Assembly: GCA_023144145.1 (NCBI GenBank)
Contig: JAGLGG010000054.1
Span: forward strand, 1-7,557
Length of the DNA stretch: 7,557 nucleotides
Direction of reading: 5' to 3'
DNA from: Anaerolineales bacterium
Lineage (GTDB): Bacteria > Chloroflexota > Anaerolineae > Anaerolineales > E44-bin32
This document shows, piece by piece, positions 1 to 5,577 of the stretch. The notes below the pieces were generated by a model, which was given only the letters and a program-made list of their open reading frames with translations, was not told the origin of the DNA and searched no databases. Both the position numbers and the translations under genes were made by a program. Numbering within the stretch: position 1 is the first letter of the stretch; every line of letters begins with the position of its first letter.

Positions 1-51
1 TTTGAGGCAATTCTAAAAGCCGGCTACAGGTGTGTCAAGCTGATACGGTAG
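1..51 (+). CDS. Possible C-terminal tail of a rightward gene cut by the window edge
   Basis: Reading frame 1 is open from the first base for 16 codons and ends with TAG at 49-51. The translation (FEAILKAGYRCVKLIR) has ordinary amino-acid composition and could be the end of a protein that converges on the peptidase gene ending at 155. Sixteen open codons prove nothing by themselves, no family can be recognised, and an outward promoter-like pair overlaps it on the other strand. Convergent gene ends about 100 bp apart would be a normal arrangement. Confidence 0.2.
   Translation, partial: FEAILKAGYRCVKLIR
10..38 (-). promoter_or_regulatory. Sigma70-like promoter pointing left, out of the window
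   Basis: On the minus strand TTGACA (33-38) is followed after exactly 17 nt by TAGAAT (10-15), a perfect -35 and a 5/6 match to the -10. Transcription would start at about the first base of the window or just beyond it and run left, so the target gene cannot be seen. It lies downstream of the peptidase stop codon at 155, where a promoter for the next leftward gene would be expected. Chance occurrence is possible. Confidence 0.4.
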
Positions 52-154
52 CACTTGGATCGTAAATAAGAGCAAGCACAATTTCGAGGCGAATGACACT
101 TTGGAACACTGTTGCCTGTAGATTCCCTACCTGTTCATAGAAATTTTTTCAGCC

Positions 155-1756
155 TTAGGGGATAGGGGTTTCGCCACCGGCGTATACCCATAGGTTAAAA
201 AGGTCTGCTAGGTCACAGGAGCAGATCGTCTCCGCCGTATCTTGAAATCCCTCGCTGGTCGCAAATCCATATTTGTAATTCTCATAGTAGATTTTGAGGA
301 ATTCTGCGAACGCTTCATCCCCAAGCTCTAGCCTTAACTGTTCAATAAAGAGTGCACCTTTGGCGTAAACAAATAGAACGTAATCTCCAGGAGGGTCATA
401 CTCACCCACACTAAGACCAATAGGCAAAGTTGGATCGGGGTGGTTCCAAAGCTGAGAGCGATTGTAGCTTAGCAAGCTCGAGGCACGTCCTGTACCAATG
501 AAATTCTCATAGTAGAGTACTTGTGAATAGCTTGCGAGGGCTTCATCGAGCCAGGGTTCTCTGAGTTGATCGTTTCCAATCAAGCCATAAAACCATTGGT
601 GTGCAACTTCATGAACGGTGGGGTCGATGACATCAAATTCACCCAAGGTGCCGATAAAAACCAGTCCCGGGTATTCAATCCCCCCAAACCCGCCAGGAAC
701 ATCTACCAGGTCTAGCTCGGGATATGGGTAGTGTCCAACCAGTGAGGAGAACAATGAGAACTGCTGCGCAGCAGCTTTCATCATTGTTTCACCGTCATCC
801 AAATGACCTGGCAGGACCCACCCATTTAGAAGCACTCCATCTACTTCCCGCGTGATATTCTCAAATGGGCCAAGAACAAAGGCAATATCCCGCATCGGAC
901 CCGAGACAAAGGTTTTGGTCTGATATCCATCCTCTGATGGGCTTGTGGTTATTTCAACGCCACTTGTAACCAGCTCGATTTCAGCCGGAGAAGTAATTGT
1001 GACGGTATAGAAAGCGATATCTGAATTGGTCGTATCACCAACAGGCGGGGCAGGTTCCTTTTGCCACTCGCCATCAATCAACCTTGGCACTAAGGGGTAA
1101 AAGGTTGGTGCTGCCAGAATCGAGTAGCTAATCCCAAAGCGCTTTAATCCAATCTCCCCAATGGTGCCCGAAGCTTCAATGGTGAAAGGAAGGCTGATAT
1201 CGGCAATTCCACCGGGAGGCAATTCGGGCGATATCGGAGCTTGAAGGAATAAATTACCCTCACCATATGCAGGCTCTACGAAGACATCGTTAACGATCAA
1301 CGGCCCTGCCACCATTTCTGCCTGATACTGTAAGTCATTTGGCCAGAGCATCAGGACGATGTCCTCGAGCGGTTCATCTAAGGGATTGATAAACCGGATA
1401 CGTGCCAAACCTTCAATCGTAGCAATTTCATTCTCGGGATCGAAATCCACCTTAACCTCAATCCAATAGCGCGTCGCATTTTTCAGAGAGCCGATATCAT
1501 CACTAAATTCAGCTAGCAGCCCGGCCTGTTGTGCTTCAAGGTCATCCAACTCGACATCCAATGTGGAAAATGGTAGAGGGGTTACTGTAGGGGTGTGGCT
1601 GGGCTCCGGAGATGGAGTTGGTGTTCGAGTTTTAGGAATGGGTGTGAAGGTAGAAGTAAGTGTTGGGACGAACGTATGCGTCGGCGCTGCAGTACTCTGG
1701 CTGCCGCAAGCCGATAGAAGGAGAATGATCGGAAGAAGTGCGAATTGCTTCTGCAT
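155..1756 (-). CDS. Exported M1-family zinc aminopeptidase-like lipoprotein (gluzincin)
   Basis: The 533-residue product is a predicted zinc metallopeptidase of family M1 (aminopeptidase N-like). H382-E-V-A-H386 is followed after exactly 18 residues by E405, the HExxH-x18-E zinc site, with E383 as general base. GGIEYP (358-363) takes the place of the GAMEN exopeptidase motif, and Y464 in VYAKGAL is the expected transition-state tyrosine. Residues 1-17 form a lipoprotein signal peptide with lipobox LLSAC (Cys17), followed by a Pro/Thr/Ser-rich linker (about 22-64) and the beta-rich N-terminal domain. The protein should therefore be tethered outside the cytoplasmic membrane. It is short for M1 and ends after the catalytic domain, without the ERAP-like C-terminal domain. 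ATG at 1756 was chosen because it starts directly at the signal peptide; an in-frame TTG at 1804 would add 16 residues that fit a signal peptide poorly. Substrate unknown. Confidence 0.92.
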   Translation of the reverse strand: MQKQFALLPIILLLSACGSQSTAAPTHTFVPTLTSTFTPIPKTRTPTPSPEPSHTPTVTPLPFSTLDVELDDLEAQQAGLLAEFSDDIGSLKNATRYWIEVKVDFDPENEIATIEGLARIRFINPLDEPLEDIVLMLWPNDLQYQAEMVAGPLIVNDVFVEPAYGEGNLFLQAPISPELPPGGIADISLPFTIEASGTIGEIGLKRFGISYSILAAPTFYPLVPRLIDGEWQKEPAPPVGDTTNSDIAFYTVTITSPAEIELVTSGVEITTSPSEDGYQTKTFVSGPMRDIAFVLGPFENITREVDGVLLNGWVLPGHLDDGETMMKAAAQQFSLFSSLVGHYPYPELDLVDVPGGFGGIEYPGLVFIGTLGEFDVIDPTVHEVAHQWFYGLIGNDQLREPWLDEALASYSQVLYYENFIGTGRASSLLSYNRSQLWNHPDPTLPIGLSVGEYDPPGDYVLFVYAKGALFIEQLRLELGDEAFAEFLKIYYENYKYGFATSEGFQDTAETICSCDLADLFNLWVYAGGETPIP

Positions 1757-1765
1757 GTCCAGACA

Positions 1766-1774
1766 ATTATGCCA
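1766..1774 (-). promoter_or_regulatory. Extended -10-like box giving a near-leaderless mRNA for the M1 peptidase
   Basis: On the minus strand TGG (1772-1774) is followed by CATAAT (1766-1771), an extended -10 motif with 5/6 matches in the hexamer. It ends 9 nt before the chosen ATG, so transcription would begin within about 3 nt of the start codon. This fits the lack of a recognisable Shine-Dalgarno before that ATG. No good -35 is visible. A second AT-rich box, TATAAG, lies near 1807-1812 and could serve instead. Confidence 0.3.
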
Positions 1775-1866
1775 GAAATAACATTCGAGGAGTAATGCAC
1801 CCAAACTTATATAGGACTTAATTTTTCGAGATAGATCCTGCCATCCTTAGTCAGAGCGTCCCTCTC

Positions 1867-2036
1867 CTGTCATTCTGAGGAGCGAAGGCGCTTCGTTCTT
1901 TGAGCGCCTTGGCGACGAAGAATCTCGTTTTTGGTGATGTACAAAATTTATTTTCAAAACGAGATTCTTCGTCGTTCCGGCAGATCCTCTATACGTAAAC
2001 ACCCTGGTAAATTGCCTCCACTCCTCAGAATGACAG
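1867..2036. mobile_element. 170-bp palindromic MITE-like element
   Basis: The ends are perfect 16-nt inverted repeats: CTGTCATTCTGAGGAG (1867-1882) and its reverse complement (2021-2036). Inside lies a second perfect 19-nt inverted pair, CGACGAAGAATCTCGTTTT (1913-1931) and its reverse complement (1956-1974), around a 24-nt AT-rich loop. The left arm carries an extra 8-bp hairpin (AAGGCGCT 1885-1892 / AGCGCCTT 1903-1910); the right arm carries about 46 nt of unmatched sequence (1975-2020). CTCTC flanks both ends (1862-1866 and 2037-2041), as a 5-bp target duplication would. There is no transposase, so movement would need one in trans. From memory, similar palindromes are common in Chloroflexota and other bacteria. 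It lies between divergently oriented genes and could fold as RNA. Confidence 0.7.
1885..1910. repeat. Small nested hairpin in the left arm of the palindromic element
   Basis: AAGGCGCT (1885-1892) and AGCGCCTT (1903-1910) are perfect 8-nt inverted repeats around a 10-nt loop. There is no counterpart in the right arm, so the element is asymmetric here. It looks like an insertion or a local inverted duplication of the GCGAAGG arm sequence. Confidence 0.55.
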
Positions 2037-2131
2037 CTCTCCGCGGTGGTCCTGTTGTTAATAGCGTAATGACGGCTCTCCATTGTGTTCCTGTTGTTGA
2101 CCACGTGAATTACTGCAGAATGTACAAAATT
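1937..2131. repeat. 12-bp direct repeat ATGTACAAAATT (1937-1948 and 2120-2131)
   Basis: The AT-rich loop of the palindromic element contains ATGTACAAAATT at 1937-1948, and the same 12 bases recur at 2120-2131, just after the 39-bp tandem repeat. The copies are 183 bp apart and in the same orientation. This suggests that loop or flanking sequence was duplicated during insertion or rearrangement. The feature spans both copies. Confidence 0.5.
2029..2106. repeat. Degenerate 39-bp tandem repeat, two units
   Basis: Units 2029-2067 and 2068-2106 match at 30 of 39 positions by eye. Both begin AATGAC(A/G)GCTCTCC and share TCCTGTTGTT in the middle and CGT at the end. The first unit overlaps the right terminal repeat of the palindromic element, so the array seems to have grown out of the element's end. 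No coding sense was found; a long minus-strand open frame through it is judged spurious. Confidence 0.6.
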
Positions 2132-2155
2132 CCATCCGGAGATTAAAAACCCGAC

Positions 2156-2185
2156 TTGACAGGTATTTTTCCTTTGTGTTAGAGT
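2156..2185 (+). promoter_or_regulatory. Sigma70-like promoter of the RIO kinase leader
   Basis: A perfect TTGACA (2156-2161) is followed by TAGAGT (2180-2185; 4/6 to TATAAT) at 18-nt spacing, or by TTAGAG at 17 nt. Transcription would begin near 2192 and run rightward through the leader ORF and the terminator at 2369. It is the best rightward promoter candidate found before the kinase gene. It starts about 25 bp after the repeat cluster, which may have brought it in or altered it. Confidence 0.6.
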
Positions 2186-2199
2186 CTCGCCAGTTGATA

Positions 2200-2223
2200 A
2201 TCGAGCATCAAACAGAGCTCGAT
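2200..2223 (+). promoter_or_regulatory. 5' hairpin of the leader RNA
   Basis: ATCGAGC (2200-2206) pairs perfectly with GCTCGAT (2217-2223) around a 10-nt loop. It would form about 10 nt after the predicted transcription start and 18 nt before the Shine-Dalgarno of the 22-codon ORF. It could protect the 5' end or influence ribosome loading; no ligand-binding fold is recognised. Confidence 0.4.
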
Positions 2224-2254
2224 CGCTCAAAATACTCTCAAAGGAGGCCACTAC

Positions 2255-2323
2255 ATGTTTAGCATCAATGAAGTTGTGATTTGCACCTGTGCAAGTGCGC
2301 CTCGGGAGTCTGATCTTCACTGA
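2255..2323 (+). CDS. 22-codon leader peptide ORF ahead of the RIO kinase
   Basis: AAGGAGG (2241-2247) lies 7 nt before an ATG, the best Shine-Dalgarno in the window. The frame runs 22 codons to TGA at 2321. The peptide begins MFSINEVVICTCAS and ends in a polar stretch; it has no signal peptide or membrane segment. A strong promoter lies upstream and an intrinsic terminator 45 nt downstream, the usual surroundings of a regulatory leader peptide. V8-I9-C10-T11 sits at the same positions as V-I-S-T in the ErmC leader peptide as I remember it, which could mean ribosome stalling or chance. A hairpin (TTGCAC/GTGCAA, 2281-2294) begins at the codon 9/10 boundary. It may instead be a stand-alone small protein or an unused ORF within a small RNA. 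Confidence 0.5.
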   Translation: MFSINEVVICTCASAPRESDLH

Positions 2324-2340
2324 TCTGTCCCCCTCTGATC

Positions 2341-2373
2341 TGACCTCTATGTCAATATTGAATGACAGGGTCA
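2341..2373 (+). promoter_or_regulatory. Possible antiterminator stem competing with the leader terminator
   Basis: TGACC (2341-2345) can pair with GGTCA (2369-2373), and TGTCA (2350-2354) with TGACA (2363-2367), giving a two-part stem with an internal loop and an 8-nt apical loop. GGTCA is also the outer half of the terminator's left arm, so the two folds exclude each other. The stem is weaker than the terminator and would need help, such as ribosome or protein binding. Three TGATCT copies (2311, 2321, 2336) lie just upstream; the second includes the leader ORF stop codon. Confidence 0.3.
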
Positions 2374-2405
2374 CGGGCGCAATTGCCTGCCCGTGACCTT
2401 TTTCT
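2369..2405 (+). terminator. Strong intrinsic terminator (attenuator) in the kinase leader
   Basis: GGTCACGGGC (2369-2378) pairs perfectly over 10 bp with GCCCGTGACC (2389-2398) around a 10-nt loop that contains the palindrome GCAATTGC, and TTTTTCT follows at once. This is a textbook Rho-independent terminator on the plus strand. It lies between the leader promoter and the kinase start 226 nt further on. Either it attenuates kinase transcription or it ends a separate short transcript of about 210 nt. Confidence 0.85.
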
Positions 2406-2544
2406 ATTCGCCAACGATTGGTGGATATCTCCCTCTGAGCATAAACATCATGGGCCCTGAACGGAAGCGTAGTTTTTCGATTGAACGACATTCAACCTGC
2501 AGATGAAGATCTTTGTCTGGGGAATTATGGAAAGGAGCATAGCG

Positions 2545-2652
2545 ATGACTGTTGAAAAAATCTTAGCAAATACAAAACTTACTACGAGACATACAACTTT
2601 TCTAATAGAAGGAAACAAAAAAAACACATCATGGACGAAAACGAACACTTAA
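2545..2652 (+). CDS. 35-codon upstream ORF overlapping the RIO kinase start
   Basis: AAAGGAG (2531-2537) stands 7 nt before ATG 2545. The frame runs 35 codons to TAA at 2650-2652, overlapping the kinase start (2631) by 22 nt in another frame. The product starts MTVEKILANTKL, is rich in Thr, Lys and Asn, and resembles nothing I recognise. The kinase ATG itself has only a distant GAAGGA (ending 17 nt upstream), so translation of this ORF may load the kinase start by coupling. Codons 25-27 lie in an A8 run (2617-2624) and form an in-frame A_AAA_AAC heptamer (2619-2625); a -1 slip there enters the kinase frame. It may be a real regulatory ORF, an N-terminal extension, or chance. Confidence 0.4.
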   Translation: MTVEKILANTKLTTRHTTFLIEGNKKNTSWTKTNT

Positions 2653-3680
2653 CAACCTATGACAATGACCCATATGAAGCGTATGCCGCGATATTTGACC
2701 CGATGCTGAGCGATCGAAAAGCAAGGCGAAAGCGTTTGCCCAAGCCCTTTCACAGGCCTAAAGTTAATACAGAGCAAATGCTTGAAAGCCTTGTGGAAGA
2801 AGTTGGCTGGGAACTTGAGTTTAAAACTTCCTATCGACCATCAAAATATGAAGCAGGCTGGTTGCTCAGCTCGTTACGCCCCTTTTTGGAGCAAGCGCTG
2901 ATCTCAGACATTATCTCGATCGTGAAAGGAGGTAAAGAAGCCAGTGTGTATTGCTGTGCTGCCCATCCAACCATGGAGGTGAAATGGCTGGCTGCGAAGA
3001 TTTACCGACCAAGGATATTCCGCGGGCTAACAAAGGATCAGATTTATCGGGAAGGGCGAGATGTCCTGACCAGTGATGGCGACATTGTTCACGAAAATAA
3101 AGACCGCGAGGCTCGTGCCATTGGAAAGAAAACTGCGTTTGGGGTGCAATTGTCCCAATCTTCCTGGCTGATGCACGAGTTTCAGGCGTTGGAACGGCTT
3201 CATCGGGCAGGCGGGATCGTCCCTAAGCCATATAAAGCTGGGCCCAACGCGATCCTGATGGAATTCGTTGGTGAGGGCATTCTCGCCGCGCCCACACTGA
3301 ACACCATTAGTCTGAGTAAGGCTGAGGCGAAACGCCACTTTGACCAAATTCTGGAGAACGTGGAATTGATGCTTCAACATAATCTAATCCACGCAGATTT
3401 GTCAGCCTATAACATCCTGTACCATGAGGGAGAGATTGTGATTATCGACCTCCCCCAGGTTGTTCACTCACTTGGAAATCGGAACGCACCAGTAATTCTC
3501 GCACGTGATATCTTACGGATTTGCGAATACTTTACGAAGCAGGGTGTGGAATGTGATGCCCAACAGATATCCAGGGATCTATGGGGGCGATACCTCAGAG
3601 TACCTGGTCATATCCTGAGGGCGGATGAATCGCGGCTTGCAGATCTTTATCCTGGAGTGTTCGGCGATCCCATGGGTTAA
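2631..3680 (+). CDS. RIO-type serine/threonine protein kinase
   Basis: The 349-residue product is a RIO-family atypical protein kinase, expected to be cytosolic and to use ATP. Visible elements in order are: an acidic N-terminus with YEAYAAIFDPMLSDR (15-29) and a basic patch ARRKRLPKP (31-39); an N-terminal helical region (about 48-90); the flexible nucleotide loop VKGGKEASVY (98-107); the ATP-binding lysine K123 in AAKIYRP; E183; the catalytic loop HADLSAYNIL with D256 and N261; and the metal-binding D273 in IIDLPQ. All key residues are present. Archaeal and eukaryotic RIO kinases act in small ribosomal subunit maturation; the role of bacterial members is not settled. ATG 2631 is the only usual start codon in frame after the stop at 2553, and the N-terminus it gives matches bacterial RIO proteins as I recall them. 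A complex leader precedes the gene and a terminator follows 5 nt after its stop. Confidence 0.93.
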   Translation: MDENEHLTTYDNDPYEAYAAIFDPMLSDRKARRKRLPKPFHRPKVNTEQMLESLVEEVGWELEFKTSYRPSKYEAGWLLSSLRPFLEQALISDIISIVKGGKEASVYCCAAHPTMEVKWLAAKIYRPRIFRGLTKDQIYREGRDVLTSDGDIVHENKDREARAIGKKTAFGVQLSQSSWLMHEFQALERLHRAGGIVPKPYKAGPNAILMEFVGEGILAAPTLNTISLSKAEAKRHFDQILENVELMLQHNLIHADLSAYNILYHEGEIVIIDLPQVVHSLGNRNAPVILARDILRICEYFTKQGVECDAQQISRDLWGRYLRVPGHILRADESRLADLYPGVFGDPMG

Positions 3681-3685
3681 ATAGC

Positions 3686-3721
3686 AAAGGGGAGTGAGAC
3701 TATCTATCTCGCTCCCCTTTT
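3686..3721. terminator. Bidirectional intrinsic terminator between RIO kinase and S10 peptidase
   Basis: AAAGGGGAGTGAGA (3686-3699) pairs over 14 bp, with one G:U wobble, with TCTCGCTCCCCTTT (3707-3720) around a 7-nt loop. On the plus strand it ends in TTTT, 5 nt after the kinase stop. Because the stem has A on one side and T on the other, it also works on the minus strand, 16 nt after the end of the S10 gene. It serves both convergent genes. Confidence 0.87.
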
Positions 3722-3736
3722 GATTCAAATAATAGG

Positions 3737-5209
3737 TTAATCATCCAAACTTGATTCTATAAAACTGGCAACATCCTTCTGAAGCTGGGTCAGGGAGCTG
3801 ACGTCAAGGTAAAACATATGCCCTGCTTCATAGTGGGCCATGGTGACGTTCTTTCGAAGCTCAGGATCGATGTTCATATGGGTAATCATATACTCAGTAG
3901 CAAAATGCGGCGTCGCCAAATCATAGTACCCCTGCCCCACAAACACTTTCATAAAGGGGTTCTTGGCGACCGCACTGCGCAAAGATTCAGCGGTGTTCGG
4001 CAGCTTACCCTTCTCCCACTCCCAATTCTCACCTACCTTCGTATTCAGAGGTTCGTAAGTGAGATCGGTCTCGATCTTCAATTCGGTTCGAGCATAGTCG
4101 TTGAACATTGAGGTGTACGGCGGTTTGATAGCGAGCATGGAGGGATCGAACTCTGGCACTTCAGTAACAGCGATTGCTTCAACTCCTTTGAAGCGAGAAT
4201 CTAGACGGCCGACGCTTCGGTTTTCACTGCGCAGTAATTCTTTACAGAAACGATGGATGTTGATGCGTAGGTTTGTGCCAAGAACATAGTCCAAACTTAG
4301 GCCCGTGTAACGAGCCAGTTGTTCCGCTACTTGATGGCGCTCATCTTCGCTGAGCTTATCACCTTTCATTAAGGCAACGGTATATTCATTCTCAGACCAC
4401 GCTTCGACTTCATCGAGCAGATTGTGCAGTTCTCGTTTCTGCAGATCCTCATCGAGTTTGTTGTGATACCGGGCCGTAGCTGAATATGTAGGGACGAAGA
4501 GCTGGAAGGGCAAATCGTCACCAATCTCAAAAAAGATGGGTCGTAACTGCACCGCGGTTGAAATCAAGAGAATTCCGTTGAACGCAATCCCTTCTTCAAC
4601 CAGGTGACCCGACAGGCCAGCAGCGCGCGTGGTTCCATAGCTTTCGCCAGCCAGAAAAAGCGGTGAAGACCAACGCTGGTAGCGTGTGAGATAGAGACGG
4701 ATGAACTTTCCGACTGATTCAATGTCACCCTTCACGTTCCAATATTTCTTATCGAGCTCTTCCTTTGCGGCACGGCTGTAGCCAGTCCCCACTGGATCGA
4801 CGAAAACGAGATCTGCAAAATCCAGCCAGGTGTGCTCATTCGATTCGAGCGTGTACGGCGGTGCTGGCATCCAACCCTCATCCTGCATTTTCACGCGCTT
4901 TGGTCCGAGGGTACCCATGTGCAGCCAGATGGAGGCAGAACCAGGCCCACCGTTAAAAACGAACATGAGCGGTCTTTGTGAGTTGTTACCTGCGTCGTCC
5001 AGGGTATATGCAACGAAGAAAATCTCAGCTTCAGTCTCATCGAATTCATCTTTGAGAGGGATTACGCCTGCAGTTGCTTTGTATTTCAGGGTGCGGGACT
5101 TAAGCATGAGCTCGTGTTGGGTTTCAACCGGTTCAATCCCCAACATCTTGCGTTTCTTTTCCTTATCGTCTGCTGTCTCTTTGGTCTTTGGTTTTTCTTC
5201 TTCTGTCAT
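3737..5209 (-). CDS. S10-family serine carboxypeptidase-like protein, cytosolic form
   Basis: The 490-residue product is an alpha/beta-hydrolase of peptidase family S10, which removes C-terminal residues from peptides. The oxyanion/substrate motif NGGPGSAS is at 86-93, the family hallmark VDPVGTGYS at 137-145, and the nucleophile Ser190 lies in GESYG (188-192). Asp430 (GYYDLATP) and His464 (EAGHMF) complete the triad. A variable cap lies at about 225-400. There is no signal peptide: the first 22 residues are very highly charged (Glu/Lys/Asp), so the enzyme is predicted to stay in the cytoplasm, unlike the secreted or vacuolar enzymes that define the family. The ATG at 5209 has AAAGGG 10 nt upstream (5220-5225). 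The gene is transcribed alone and converges on the RIO kinase gene across a shared terminator. Substrates are unknown. Confidence 0.92.
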   Translation of the reverse strand: MTEEEKPKTKETADDKEKKRKMLGIEPVETQHELMLKSRTLKYKATAGVIPLKDEFDETEAEIFFVAYTLDDAGNNSQRPLMFVFNGGPGSASIWLHMGTLGPKRVKMQDEGWMPAPPYTLESNEHTWLDFADLVFVDPVGTGYSRAAKEELDKKYWNVKGDIESVGKFIRLYLTRYQRWSSPLFLAGESYGTTRAAGLSGHLVEEGIAFNGILLISTAVQLRPIFFEIGDDLPFQLFVPTYSATARYHNKLDEDLQKRELHNLLDEVEAWSENEYTVALMKGDKLSEDERHQVAEQLARYTGLSLDYVLGTNLRINIHRFCKELLRSENRSVGRLDSRFKGVEAIAVTEVPEFDPSMLAIKPPYTSMFNDYARTELKIETDLTYEPLNTKVGENWEWEKGKLPNTAESLRSAVAKNPFMKVFVGQGYYDLATPHFATEYMITHMNIDPELRKNVTMAHYEAGHMFYLDVSSLTQLQKDVASFIESSLDD

Positions 5210-5577
5210 GATGGCATTTCCCTTTGAGTGATCGGAGTAATCGGTGATTCAATGCGTATTCTACATTAAGATGGATCGAGCTTACTCCCGCTAGCTCTCC
5301 CAATTAAATGGCAAACAACCATCTCGTGATATGCGATGGCTGAAATCAAGATGAACGCAAGCTGCTCTGCACGCCAAGAACTAGATTGAGAGACTGACCA
5401 CTCGCTCCAACTTTAAGATCCCCCTGTTTCTTCCTTATAAACGAAACTATATCTTACTAAGACCTTAGTTCAATTAACCGTGAAAAATTGTGGAGACATA
5501 CCAGAGATGACAAAGAAGCGTCGTTATCAAGACAGAATTTGGTGCCTTGGTGTATTCTGTTTCTCACTCATGATATT
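5210..5577. other. Intergenic region upstream of the S10 gene
   Basis: This stretch separates the S10 start from the stop of the leftward TPR regulator. For S10 it holds the Shine-Dalgarno AAAGGG (5220-5225) and a minus-strand -10-like TAGAAT (5258-5263) with no convincing -35. A weak inverted repeat, ACAGAAT (5532-5538) / ATTCTGT (5554-5560), has a 15-nt loop carrying TTGGTG twice; on the minus strand it lacks a T tract and is not a good terminator for the regulator. A possible 26-codon plus-strand ORF lies at the right end. No RNA gene or long repeat was found. Confidence 0.6.

Noticed and set aside
104..149. Possible terminator (GAACA 104-108 / TGTTC 132-136, then T6 at 144-149)
   Set aside because: The stem has only 5 bp plus a weak inner 4 bp, and the T run is 7 nt away from it; too weak to call.
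1757..1804. Upstream TTG start for the M1 peptidase, adding 16 residues
   Set aside because: The lipoprotein signal peptide begins at the ATG at 1756; the added residues would put a Cys/Trp/His-containing stretch before it.
1867..2036. CRISPR array
   Set aside because: The repeats are one nested palindrome, not regularly spaced direct repeats with unique spacers, and no cas genes are present.
1847..2491. 214-codon open frame on the minus strand across the intergenic region
   Set aside because: It runs through the palindromic element, the tandem repeats and the antisense of the leader promoter and terminator. Its translation is low-quality repeat-derived sequence without a recognisable domain.
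2448..2648. 66-codon minus-strand frame antisense to the kinase leader
   Set aside because: It lies opposite the upstream ORF and kinase start, shows no good ribosome site, and its hydrophobic look comes from antisense of A-rich sequence.
4830..5231. 133-codon plus-strand frame opposite the S10 gene
   Set aside because: It is a shadow of the S10 coding frame; the S10 gene has full family motifs in the other direction.
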